Position numbers and translations under genes: made by a program | In this document: piece after piece, positions 16,832-24,710 of the stretch | Numbering within the stretch: position 1 is the stretch's first letter | Layout of the letters: the number at the start of each line of letters is the position of its first letter | NCBI GenBank assembly: GCA_963766765.1 | Contig: CAVYBR010000013.1 | Location: 1 to 64,000 of the forward strand | Direction: 5' to 3' | Length of the DNA: 64,000 nt | DNA from: JACCQS01 sp963766765 | GTDB lineage: Bacteria; Actinomycetota; Actinomycetes; Mycobacteriales; Geodermatophilaceae | Notes under the pieces: generated by a model | The model's input: only the letters and a program-made list of their open reading frames with translations | Told to the model about the DNA's origin: nothing | The model's database searches: none

Positions 16832-18736
16832 GTGCCCGCCGTCCGCCGTGTCCGCCGTACCGCCGCCGCACTGGTGGTCGGAGTCATCTCCTCGCTCGTC
16901 GTCGCGGTCGTCGCGGCCACTCCTGCCGTGGCTGCCGACATCGTGCCGCGAGATTTGACAATCACGGTGACCGGCCTCGGTCCGGAGAACCGGACATGCG
17001 CCCTGGATGCGGACTTGTACGTACCCGCCGGCGTGGGCGCCATGGCACCAGCACCGGCGATCCTGGCGACGAATGGATTCGGCGGCACCAAGACAGATCA
17101 AGCCGACTATGCGCAGAGTTTCGGCGAACTCGGTTATGTGACGCTCTCCTACACCGGAATCGGCTTCGTCGACGGCAACCTCTGCCCGATCACGCTGGAC
17201 GACCGCGAGCATGACGGCGCGGCCGGGAGTCAACTGCTGCGCTTTCTGGGCGGAGACCCCTCGATCGCCGCTGTCGACGACGCGACCGGAAGCCCGGTCC
17301 ACATCGACTTCGTGATCCTGGACGATGCGACGACCTTCGACCCCCGCGCGGCCATGATCGGCGGCTCCTACGGCGGGCAGATCCAGTTCGCGACCGCCGG
17401 GTACGAGGCGATGACCGGCCAGCCCCAGCGGCTCGACGCCATCATCCCGATCATCACCTGGAACGACCTGGCGTATTCCCTCGCGCCCAACAACACCGCG
17501 CTCCCGGCCGGCGACTCGGTCAGTTCCGCGAACGTCGGCGTGACGAAATACCAGTGGACGCTGTTGTTCACCACGCTCGGAATCGGTCGGGGCGTGCAGG
17601 ACCTGCCATCGGCAACGGATCCACTCGCGATCGTCGAATACCTGACCGAGACGTGTCTGAACTTCGACCAGCAGGTCTGTGCTGCCCTCACCGAGATCGC
17701 GACCCAGGGGTACCCGAGCCAGAAGAGCGTCACGTTCCTGCGTGGGCGGTCGGTGGCCAGCTACATCCAGGACATCACGGTTCCGACGCTGATCGCCCAG
17801 GGCCAGTCCGACACCCTGTTCAACCTGCAGGAATCAGTGGCGACCTACCGCTCGCTCAAGGACCAGGGCACCGACGTCAAGTTGATGTGGCAGTTCTGGG
17901 GTCACAGCGACGCTGCTCCGGTCGCCGGAGAACTCGACCCGCGCCACCTCCTCGACAGCTATCAGGGTCAGGTCGCGGTCCAGTGGCTCGACTACTACCT
18001 CAAGGGCCCTGATGCGGCGGGGTCCTGCCCGACTCCCTCTTATGACTTCTCCTACTTCCGCGACTACGCCTACACAGCGCCCAACGCTCGAGCCGCGTAC
18101 GCCGTCGCGCCCAGGTACCCCGTCGGCAATTCGACCTCGCTCTACCTCTCCGGGACGAACGCGTTGGTCAGTCAGGCCAGTCTGGTGCGCTCGGGCAGCA
18201 CGCTTCCGTACGCAGGGCTGCCGATCATCGGTCCGAACTACACCGAGACCTCCGCGCTGGATCAGAGCCTGCCGGTGCTGGATCCGCCCGGCACCTTTGC
18301 GCAGTTCCGGTCCGCCCCGATTTCCGGCCAGCCGGTGACGGTGGTCGGCGTGCCACGGGTCACCGTGCGGTTCTCGTCGCTGACCGTCGGTTTGACCCAA
18401 CTGTTGGGCGATTTCGGCGAGTTGGTTGTCTTCGCGAAGTTGTACGACATTGCCCCGGACGGGACGACCGTCGAGTTGCCGCACCGCTTGATCTCGCCGG
18501 TGCGGGTCCCGAACATCAACCGTGCGGTCGAGATCGAACTGCCAGGCATCGTGCATCGCTTCGAGGTGGGGCATCGGATCGCCCTCACCTTCGCCGGCGG
18601 CGACCTCGCCTATCGAGGATCGACGGCCCCGCAACCGGCCAGCGTCGTCACCTCGACCAGCGCCGGAAACATCCTCACGCTCCCGCAGGTCAGCGCAGAG
18701 CAGACTGCCCCGGCACCCCAGGTGGGCTGCGGTTAG
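16832..18736 (+). CDS. secreted CocE/NonD-family (S15-like) hydrolase
   Basis: A 634-residue protein with a twin-Arg-free Sec-type signal peptide (charged MPAVRRVRR, hydrophobic AALVVGVISSLVVAVVAA, cleavage probably after AVAA). The catalytic domain carries AMIGGSYGGQIQ (Ser about residue 177), GQSDTLFNLQES (Asp about 332) and WGHSDA (His about 361), the triad order of peptidase S15/CocE enzymes. The C-terminal 200 residues form the beta-rich PepX_C-like domain. The GTG at 16832 is preceded by GAGGAG. Substrate could be a peptide or an ester. It ends directly against icmB, stop codon to stop codon. Confidence 0.8.
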   Translation: MPAVRRVRRTAAALVVGVISSLVVAVVAATPAVAADIVPRDLTITVTGLGPENRTCALDADLYVPAGVGAMAPAPAILATNGFGGTKTDQADYAQSFGELGYVTLSYTGIGFVDGNLCPITLDDREHDGAAGSQLLRFLGGDPSIAAVDDATGSPVHIDFVILDDATTFDPRAAMIGGSYGGQIQFATAGYEAMTGQPQRLDAIIPIITWNDLAYSLAPNNTALPAGDSVSSANVGVTKYQWTLLFTTLGIGRGVQDLPSATDPLAIVEYLTETCLNFDQQVCAALTEIATQGYPSQKSVTFLRGRSVASYIQDITVPTLIAQGQSDTLFNLQESVATYRSLKDQGTDVKLMWQFWGHSDAAPVAGELDPRHLLDSYQGQVAVQWLDYYLKGPDAAGSCPTPSYDFSYFRDYAYTAPNARAAYAVAPRYPVGNSTSLYLSGTNALVSQASLVRSGSTLPYAGLPIIGPNYTETSALDQSLPVLDPPGTFAQFRSAPISGQPVTVVGVPRVTVRFSSLTVGLTQLLGDFGELVVFAKLYDIAPDGTTVELPHRLISPVRVPNINRAVEIELPGIVHRFEVGHRIALTFAGGDLAYRGSTAPQPASVVTSTSAGNILTLPQVSAEQTAPAPQVGCG

Positions 18737-19141
18737 CTAGACGGCGGGGGCGGTGACGTTCGTCCGAACCCAGTCAACGATCTCGGTGGTCGTCGCGCCG
18801 GGGGTGAAGATCTTGGCCACGCCGAGTTCTTCGAGTTCCGGGATGTCAGCATCCGGAACGATGCCTCCGCCGAAGACCAGGACATCGTCGATCTCGCGTT
18901 CGCGAAGCAGCTCTGTCAGTCGACGGAAGAGCGTCATGTGGGCACCGGAGAGGACCGAGAGCCCGACCGCATCGGCATCCTCTTGGATGACGGTCTCGAC
19001 GATCTGCTCCGGTGTCTGGTGCAACCCGGTGTAGATGACCTCCATGCCCGCATCCCGTAGGGCGCGGGCGACGACCTTGGCACCGCGGTCATGACCGTCG
19101 AGGCCGGGCTTGGCGACGACGACCCGAATCCGCTCATTCAT
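18737..19141 (-). CDS. icmB: cobalamin-binding subunit of an acyl-CoA mutase (IcmB-like)
   Basis: A 134-residue stand-alone B12-binding domain: KPGLDGHDRGAKVVARALRD contains the D-x-H-x-x-G cobalamin ligand motif, followed by GLSVLSGAHMTLF and VFGGGIVPDADI. This is the length and make-up of the small subunit of isobutyryl-CoA mutase, which in Streptomyces lies apart from its large subunit and close to sucCD and the pcrA region, as here. A methylmalonyl-CoA mutase type partner is the alternative. No large subunit is in this window. Confidence 0.7.
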   Translation of the reverse strand: MNERIRVVVAKPGLDGHDRGAKVVARALRDAGMEVIYTGLHQTPEQIVETVIQEDADAVGLSVLSGAHMTLFRRLTELLREREIDDVLVFGGGIVPDADIPELEELGVAKIFTPGATTTEIVDWVRTNVTAPAV

Positions 19142-19150
19142 GGGGGAACT

Positions 19151-20134
19151 CTAACCTTTCTTGAGCGCCCGCCGACTCGCCGCTCGCATCGGGAGTCCGC
19201 GGTTGGCGGCCCGCATCGGAGGGTTCCAGCGCCACGCCAGAATGGTGAGCCCGGCGTAGGCAGCAGCCACGACGACGAGGCCCCAACCGCCGACCGTTAC
19301 CTCGATCTCCGGCGACCGTCCTGCCTGGACCATGGCCTGCCCTACCAGTCCCAGGGTGTAGCCGGTGAAGGCGCCCAGCGCTCCCACCACCGCCAACCGG
19401 GGCCGCAACGAGGTCGCGAACATGGAGAACATGACAAGGATCGCCGCGAGGATCAGGCCGGCAGCCAGGCCCAGGCCGGGGTGCCCCAGTATCCCGATCG
19501 CACCTTCGACTGGCACGACCGTTTCCACCGGACGCAGCGCACCGGCGATGATCTGCTGCGTGACCGTGACCTCGTCCGGTATCCCGACGAGGGTGGCGCT
19601 GAGCGCCAGCACGGCCGTCACCCCGGTCACAGCGGCCAACCCACCCAGCATCGGCCGGCCGGGATCGAGGCTTTCGCTGTCGTCCATGACCACCCTCGAC
19701 CACACCCAGCTCACCGCGATCGCCACCAGGATCAGGAGGGCTAGTCCCGCTAGACCGATGAACCAGCCGGCGCGCACATCGACCGTGCTGGTCAGCAGCC
19801 GGCGACCGGCGATGATCTCGTACCTACCCCGGGCCGCATCGTCGCTCGCCCAGTAGAGCGCCCCCAGCAGCCCCGGCACCGACAGAGTCCCCGCGGCGCC
19901 CAAGGCGGCCAGGCCCAAGCGCGGGTATCGACCGAGCATGACGCTTGCGCCGGCGGCGATGATCACCAGCGGCCAGATCCAGGCGGCGAGCAGGCTGGCA
20001 AACGAGTCGCCCGCGACGACGTCTTGACTGCCGACGGTGAGTTCGGGGACTAGGACCGAGACGGCCAAGAGCACGCCGGCGAGGACTCCGACGCCGCCGA
20101 TCACGCGACTGACGACGGGCACCGTGCCAAGCAC
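19151..20134 (-). CDS. polytopic membrane protein, unknown; N-terminal extension out of frame
   Basis: 327 residues from a GTG at 20134, with about eight hydrophobic helices and a positively charged tail (RRALKKG). No family recognised. The frame continues upstream of 20134 as a Lys/Ala/Pro-repeat (TKKAPTKKAPSNSSRR...), which joins, after a one-base shift in a 15-bp tandem repeat, to an N-terminal segment starting at ATG 20397 (MPANKSGRPAPRAAIKG). The natural product is therefore probably about 415 residues long, spanning 19151-20397. It lies 9 nt upstream of icmB in the direction of transcription. Confidence 0.55.
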   Translation of the reverse strand: MLGTVPVVSRVIGGVGVLAGVLLAVSVLVPELTVGSQDVVAGDSFASLLAAWIWPLVIIAAGASVMLGRYPRLGLAALGAAGTLSVPGLLGALYWASDDAARGRYEIIAGRRLLTSTVDVRAGWFIGLAGLALLILVAIAVSWVWSRVVMDDSESLDPGRPMLGGLAAVTGVTAVLALSATLVGIPDEVTVTQQIIAGALRPVETVVPVEGAIGILGHPGLGLAAGLILAAILVMFSMFATSLRPRLAVVGALGAFTGYTLGLVGQAMVQAGRSPEIEVTVGGWGLVVVAAAYAGLTILAWRWNPPMRAANRGLPMRAASRRALKKG

Positions 20135-20397
20135 GACCTCTCCGGCCGGTTGGCGACGCGACGGCCGACGGCTGCTGTTGCTCGGCGCCTTCTTGGTCGG
20201 CGCCTTCTTGGTCGGCGCCTTCTGGTCGGCGCCTTCTTGGTCGGCGCCTTCTTGGTCGTCGACCTGACCGGTGCCCGCTTGGCCGACGACGCGGCCGAGG
20301 CCTTTCCCGCTGCCCTGACGGGCTCCCTTGCCGATGTCTTGGGTGAGCCCTTGATCGCCGCTCTTGGCGCGGGTCGGCCGCTCTTGTTCGCTGGCAT
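20135..20397 (-). pseudogene. frameshifted Lys/Ala/Pro-rich N-terminal part of the 19151 membrane protein
   Basis: From ATG 20397 the sequence reads a basic, Ala/Ser/Pro-rich segment (SAREPVRAAGKASAASSAKR, then RSTTKKAPTKKAP), and then falls out of frame at the 14-bp repeat unit near 20213-20226, becoming an Arg/Pro run. Restoring one T to that unit fuses it to the downstream membrane protein. Basic AKP-type tails of this kind bind nucleic acid in other proteins, but no role is shown here. Either a sequence error or a slip-prone tract. Confidence 0.5.
20184..20257. repeat. 15-bp tandem repeat with one 14-bp unit
   Basis: Five head-to-tail units of GGCGCCTTCTTGGTC, except that the third lacks one T (GGCGCCTTCTGGTC). 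On the minus strand each full unit encodes Thr-Lys-Lys-Ala-Pro. The short unit shifts the reading frame of the membrane protein gene. Confidence 0.85.
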
Positions 20398-20847
20398 GTC
20401 GGCCACGACGCTAGCAAGCCGACCGCTGCGCCACGGCCATGAGAACCTCGCCACGGCGCGCCGACCTAGATGTGACCAACGTCATGGTGCGTGGGAGAGG
20501 GCACATGTCCCTGCCTGGGATCAGCGCGTTGCGACGCTTGGTGTGCCGAACATCTCCGCCAAGCTGATCACATAACGCAAACCCGCACGGTTGACCCCCG
20601 CAGCATGATCCACAAAATATTGCGCAGAGTGATCATGTTCGGAAGACCCTTGTACGAAGAGTTTGCATCCCGTGCGCACGTTGGTTACGGTCGCGACACG
20701 GAACCGCACTGGGTTCCGGCTAGCTGATTGGTCAGGCTGGATTCAGAGCGTGACTGGAAAAGCGTAAACGGGGCGGCGCAGGTGGCGTCTGAGTGCCGTG
20801 AGCACCGGACGGGCCACGCGTGCGTCCCAGGGTCGAGAAGGGGTCAG
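20398..20847. other. 450-nt non-coding region upstream of the M23 peptidase gene
   Basis: The longest gene-free stretch in the window. It includes a relatively A/T-rich part (about 20560-20660) with a possible minus-35 TTGACC at 20591 and an A/T-rich minus-10 region (AAAATAT) 17 nt later; this promoter call is weak. The 200 nt before the peptidase start are structured and G/C-rich (for example GGAACCGCACTGGGTTCC at about 20700) and could be an RNA leader. I could not match it to a riboswitch class. Confidence 0.4.
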
Positions 20848-21567
20848 GTGTCGCGTCACAGCACACCTCGCGCGGAGCGTGAGGGAAGCCGTATTCCGCG
20901 ACCTCCCAGCAATCGGGGTCCCCTGATCCTCGCGGCACTCGTCGTCGGCGCGCTGCTGGCCTGGCTGCCCGGTGGCATCTCCGGGGCCCAGGCCCCCACC
21001 TCGGTCACCAGCGCCGACAGCGGCTACGGCGTCGGCAGCGACACCGGCATCCCGCTCGGCGTGGACGGCACGCCGCGGCAGGCAATCTCAGCCGCGGAAG
21101 CGGCCGCCCGCCTCGAGGCCCTTGCTGCCTCGCGCTCCGAGCGTGGGGGCAACCTGGAGTACTTCCTGCCGGTCAACGGCCGGTTCACCAGCTGCTTCTG
21201 TATGCGCTGGGGCACCATGCACTGGGGCATCGACATCGCCGCGCCGATCGGTACGCCGATCGTTGCCGCCGCGTCCGGCGTGGTCTTGGAGGCCGGACCG
21301 GCCAGCGGCTTCGGCAACGTCATCTACGTCCAACACGAGACCGGCGAAGTGACCCTCTACGGACACATGTCCGAGATTCTCGTTGAGCCCGGCCAGATCG
21401 TCGAGGGTGGCGAGATCATCGCCGAAGTCGGCAACGAGGGCTACTCGACCGGCCCGCACCTGCACTTCGAAGTCCATGTCGGCGGCAAGGACGGCGAGCG
21501 CCTCGACCCCGAAGAATGGCTACTCGAGCGCGGGATCGACGTCAGCGCCCTTCCCGTCAGCGAATAA
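20848..21567 (+). CDS. M23 (LytM) family metallopeptidase, membrane-anchored or secreted
   Basis: About 239 residues. The GTG at 20848 is chosen because GAGAAGGGG precedes it; it yields VSRHSTPRAER, a basic head, then a hydrophobic segment LILAALVVGALLAWLPGG acting as signal or anchor. The LytM domain has all expected zinc ligands: HWGIDIAAPIGTPI (H-x(3)-D), and HLHFEVHVGG (H-x-H), with YGHMS between. Such enzymes cleave peptidoglycan cross-bridges or activate amidases. It sits beside pcrA as Rv0950c does beside uvrD1. A long untranslated leader precedes it. Confidence 0.88.
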   Translation: MSRHSTPRAEREGSRIPRPPSNRGPLILAALVVGALLAWLPGGISGAQAPTSVTSADSGYGVGSDTGIPLGVDGTPRQAISAAEAAARLEALAASRSERGGNLEYFLPVNGRFTSCFCMRWGTMHWGIDIAAPIGTPIVAAASGVVLEAGPASGFGNVIYVQHETGEVTLYGHMSEILVEPGQIVEGGEIIAEVGNEGYSTGPHLHFEVHVGGKDGERLDPEEWLLERGIDVSALPVSE

Positions 21568-21583
21568 GTCGGCGCCCGTCGGG

Positions 21584-23956
21584 TCAGAGCTTGTGGACCG
21601 GCGCGTAACGCAGCACCAGCCGCTTGTAGCCCCCGGAACCGAAGTCGATTGTCGCTTGGGCCTTTTCGCCGATTCCGGACACAGCCGTGACCGTGCCGAG
21701 TCCGAAGGCATCGTGGGAGACCCGGTCGCCCGGTTCCAGCGTGATCAGCGGACGGCTGCCGAACCCACCGCGCAATCCACCGCTGGACAGCCCTGTCGCG
21801 GCCACCCGAGCTTGAGCCGAGCCGAGCGGGGAGGCAGGTGCGGCTTGCATACGTTCCCAATCCACGAGGTCCGGTGGTAGCTCGTCGAGGAACCTCGACG
21901 CCGGGTTGTATGACGGTTGCCCCCACGCCGCGCGTACTGCTGCACGCGAGACGAAGAGCCACTTCTGTGCCCTGGTGATCCCGACGTAGGCGAGTCGGCG
22001 TTCCTCTTCCAATTCCCGCGGATCACCCAGTGATCTCATATGCGGGAAGATCCCGTCCTCCAGGCCGGTCAAGAACACGACTGGGAACTCGAGTCCCTTC
22101 GCCGTATGCAGCGTCATCAGTGTGACGACACCTGCATCATCCCCCGCCACCGGCACCATGTCTGCATCGGCGATGAGAGACACCTGTTCGAGGAACTCCT
22201 GCAAGCCACCTTCGAAGTTGGCAGCTTCGAATTCGGCAGCCACGGAAACCAGCTCGGTGAGGTTGTCTGCCCGGCTCTCGTCCTGGGGATCCACCGAGTC
22301 AGCCAGCTGCTCGAAGTAGCCGGTTTGGTCCAGGACCCCCTGCAGGATCGCCGAGGGGCCCACGCCGGCGGCCACCTGTTCGCGGAAGGCGTCCATCAAG
22401 GCGCTGAAGTCGGCGATCGCGGCTTCCGAACGCGGGTTGATCCCCGGAGCCTCACTCACCCGGCGCAGAGCATCGGTGAAGCTGATCCGCTCGCGGGAGG
22501 CCAACGCCTCGACACACGCCTCTGCCTTGTCGCCGATCCCGCGCCTCGGAGTGTTCAGGATCCGGCGAACGCTGACCACGTCGTCGGGATTGGCGATCGC
22601 CCGCAGGTAGGCGAGTGCGTCCCGTACTTCCTTGCGTTCGTAGAAGCGGACGCCGCCGACGACCTTGTACGGCATTCCGACGCGGATGAACACCTCCTCG
22701 AAGACCCGGGATGCGCTGTTGGTGCGGTAGAACACAGCCACGTCCGCGGGTCTGGCGAGTCCCGCGTCGGTCAACTTGTCGATCCGCTCGGCGACCCAGG
22801 CGGCCTCGTCGTGCTCGTTGTCGGCAACGTACCCACGGATCTGTTCTCCGGCGCCGGCATCGGTCCATAGGTTCTTCGGACGGCGTGCCGTGTTGCGGGT
22901 GATGACCGAGTTGGCCGCTGACAGGATCGTTTGCGTGGAGCGGTAATTCTGCTCGAGCAGGACGGTCGTCGCGTCGGGATAGTCCCGCTCGAACTCGTCG
23001 ATGTTGCGGATCGTCGCACCACGGAAGGCATAGATCGACTGATCGGCATCGCCGACGACGCACAACTCCGCGGGCTCGAGGTCTTCGCCCTCGCCGAGCA
23101 CGTCACCATCGACGGTATGCCGCTCAGGACGACCGACCAACTCACGAATCAGCATGTATTGCGCGTGGTTGGTGTCCTGATATTCGTCGACGAGCACATG
23201 CCGGAAGCGGCGGCGGTAGTACTCGGCCACGTCCGGGAAGGCTTGCAGCGCATGGACGGTGGTCATGATCAGGTCGTCGAAGTCCATCGCGTTGGATTCG
23301 CGCAACCGACGCTGGTACATCCGGTAGGCCTGGGCGAGCACCTTCTCCGGAGCGGTCGTTGGCGAGAAGGACTCGTCGTCGATCAATTCGTTCTTGAGGT
23401 TGCTGATCTGGTTGACCAACAGGCGCGGCGGATAGCGCCGCGGGTCGAGTTCGAGATCGCGAGCGACCATGGCCATCAGGCGTGAGGAGTCCGCCTGGTC
23501 GTAGATGGAGAAGGTGCTCTTGAACCCCAGCGTCTTGGCGTGCTCGCGCAGGATCCGGACGCACATCGAGTGGAAGGTCGACACCCACATCACCCGTGCG
23601 CGGCCACCGACAAGCCCGGCGACCCGGTTTTTCATCTCACCGGCGGCCTTATTGGTGAAGGTGATCGCGAGGATCGAGCCGGGGGCGACATCCCGCGCGG
23701 CAAGCAGATAGGCGATCCGGTGGGCGAGGACGCGCGTCTTGCCTGAGCCCGCACCTGCGACGATGAGCAGCGGACCGCCCTCGTGGATCACCGCTTCGCG
23801 CTGCGAGGGGTTCAGGCCGTCCAGGAGCGCCGCAATCCGGCGCTCTCGCGGGTCGCTCTCGGCGGCGGCCGCTCGGGCACCGGCTTCGGCGTCGTCCTCG
23901 ATCAGAGCCTGCTGACCGCTCTGTGCCAGGTAGTCAGTGGATGCGGAGGAGGACAT
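21584..23956 (-). CDS. pcrA: ATP-dependent DNA helicase PcrA/UvrD
   Basis: A 790-residue superfamily 1A helicase that unwinds DNA 3' to 5' in repair and replication restart. Q-motif LNPSQREAV, Walker A VAGAGSGKT (about residue 67), motif Ia TFTNKAAGEM, motif II VLVDEYQDTN, motif III VVGDADQSIYAFRGA, motif IV LEQNYRST, motif V TLHTAKGLEFPVVFLTG, motif VI VGITRAQKWLFVSRA. The C-terminal end (GDRVSHDAFGLGTVTAVSG) is the Tudor-like RNA-polymerase-binding domain typical of PcrA. The N terminus has a 40-residue acidic lead. Divergent from the chorismate mutase leader. Confidence 0.96.
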   Translation of the reverse strand: MSSSASTDYLAQSGQQALIEDDAEAGARAAAAESDPRERRIAALLDGLNPSQREAVIHEGGPLLIVAGAGSGKTRVLAHRIAYLLAARDVAPGSILAITFTNKAAGEMKNRVAGLVGGRARVMWVSTFHSMCVRILREHAKTLGFKSTFSIYDQADSSRLMAMVARDLELDPRRYPPRLLVNQISNLKNELIDDESFSPTTAPEKVLAQAYRMYQRRLRESNAMDFDDLIMTTVHALQAFPDVAEYYRRRFRHVLVDEYQDTNHAQYMLIRELVGRPERHTVDGDVLGEGEDLEPAELCVVGDADQSIYAFRGATIRNIDEFERDYPDATTVLLEQNYRSTQTILSAANSVITRNTARRPKNLWTDAGAGEQIRGYVADNEHDEAAWVAERIDKLTDAGLARPADVAVFYRTNSASRVFEEVFIRVGMPYKVVGGVRFYERKEVRDALAYLRAIANPDDVVSVRRILNTPRRGIGDKAEACVEALASRERISFTDALRRVSEAPGINPRSEAAIADFSALMDAFREQVAAGVGPSAILQGVLDQTGYFEQLADSVDPQDESRADNLTELVSVAAEFEAANFEGGLQEFLEQVSLIADADMVPVAGDDAGVVTLMTLHTAKGLEFPVVFLTGLEDGIFPHMRSLGDPRELEEERRLAYVGITRAQKWLFVSRAAVRAAWGQPSYNPASRFLDELPPDLVDWERMQAAPASPLGSAQARVAATGLSSGGLRGGFGSRPLITLEPGDRVSHDAFGLGTVTAVSGIGEKAQATIDFGSGGYKRLVLRYAPVHKL

Positions 23957-24075
23957 ATCAAGTCAACTCTACGGCGCCGATCAGACTTTCCCGATCCGCG
24001 AGGTGGCCCGGTGGCCGGGTCCGCTGTGCTGCGAGCCGGCGATGCTGCCGAGGGCGTCGGCTGGGGCGGATGTGA

Positions 24076-24081
24076 CATACT
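24076..24081 (+). promoter_or_regulatory. candidate minus-10 box for a leaderless leader transcript
   Basis: CATACT sits 7 nt before the GTG of the leader peptide, the spacing expected if transcription starts at the GTG itself, as is common for actinobacterial leader peptides. No clear minus-35 was seen 17 nt upstream. Confidence 0.35.
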
Positions 24082-24088
24082 CGCCCGC

Positions 24089-24151
24089 GTGTCCATCAGC
24101 GCGCGCGAGTTTTATGGGTACCGGCCTCCGGTATCCGTCGCTGCTGACTGA
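24089..24151 (+). CDS. aromatic leader peptide of the chorismate mutase attenuator
   Basis: A 20-codon frame starting at GTG 24089 and stopping at TGA 24151. The peptide reads VSISAREFYGYRPPVSVAAD, with Phe-Tyr-Gly-Tyr in a row. The Phe and Tyr codons lie immediately before and inside a strong hairpin (24116-24136, GGGTACCGG/CCGGTATCC), and a terminator follows 20 nt after the stop. This layout is that of a translation-coupled attenuator responding to phenylalanine/tyrosine supply, and the next gene is chorismate mutase, the committing step to Phe and Tyr. Inferred from sequence only. Confidence 0.65.
   Translation: MSISAREFYGYRPPVSVAAD
24116..24136 (+). promoter_or_regulatory. attenuator pause hairpin
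   Basis: Nine-pair stem (one G-U) with a 3-nt loop overlapping the Gly-Tyr-Arg codons of the leader peptide. A ribosome stalled at the Phe-Tyr codons would cover its 5' arm. A second small hairpin (GACTG/CAGTC, 24146-24159) spans the leader stop codon. Confidence 0.55.
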
Positions 24152-24170
24152 GCACAGTCCACGACAGACA

Positions 24171-24197
24171 CCCGGGCCCACCAGCCCGGGTTTTTTT
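24171..24197 (+). terminator. Rho-independent terminator (attenuator)
   Basis: CCCGGG arms around an 8-nt loop, followed directly by seven T residues. It lies between the leader peptide and the chorismate mutase gene, 38 nt before the latter's start, so it would stop transcription before the structural gene unless antiterminated. Confidence 0.85.
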
Positions 24198-24234
24198 CGT
24201 CCCGGACGCGGGTCCACGGCTTCCGGAGGAACCT

Positions 24235-24570
24235 GTGATCACGATGACTGAATCGAAACCTGAGAGCTCAGCGACACTCCCGGTGGATCCGCCGACGGAC
24301 ACCGAGCCTCCTCTCACCCAGGAGGAGACGGACGCGGCGATCGGCGACCTGCGGATCGAGATCGACCAGGTTGACGCGGCCCTGATCGAATTGGTGGCTC
24401 GACGCACCGAGATCTCCCGTCAGGTCGGCAAGTTGCGGATGGCCTCAGGCGGCACCCGCTTGGCCCTGTCCCGGGAACAAGCAGTCGTAGCCCGCTTCTC
24501 CACTGCCCTCGGCGAGACCGGCACGTCGCTGGCGATGCTCTTGCTGCGAGCCGGACGGGGCCGCCTCTAG
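24235..24570 (+). CDS. chorismate mutase (AroQ type)
   Basis: A 111-residue all-helical enzyme converting chorismate to prephenate. After an acidic/Pro-rich head, the AroQ core starts at IGDLRIEIDQVDAALIELVARRTEIS, quoted key residues R-x-E-I-D-x-V-D-x-x-L-I-x-L-V-x-R-R, then QVGKLRMASGG (catalytic Lys) and LSREQAVVARF. The length matches the intracellular M. tuberculosis enzyme (Rv0948c), which needs DAHP synthase as an activating partner; ending RAGRGRL fits that C-terminal interaction tail. The GTG at 24235 has GGAGGA 5 nt upstream. Preceded by the attenuator described above and divergent from pcrA. Confidence 0.9.
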   Translation: MITMTESKPESSATLPVDPPTDTEPPLTQEETDAAIGDLRIEIDQVDAALIELVARRTEISRQVGKLRMASGGTRLALSREQAVVARFSTALGETGTSLAMLLLRAGRGRL

Positions 24571-24710
24571 CTGTACCGCACCAAACGATCGCGCACACCA
24601 CTGACCAGAGCAGGGCTGCGGCTACGTCTCGTACGGCGCCGGCAGTACTGAGGAGTACGGAGCTTTCGCTGACCACCCCCGCCTACGAACCGCTCGATGA
24701 CGTCGAGCGG

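Noticed and set aside
20398..20847. ydaO/c-di-AMP riboswitch upstream of the M23 gene
   Set aside because: I could not find the conserved core by reading; kept only as an unassigned leader.
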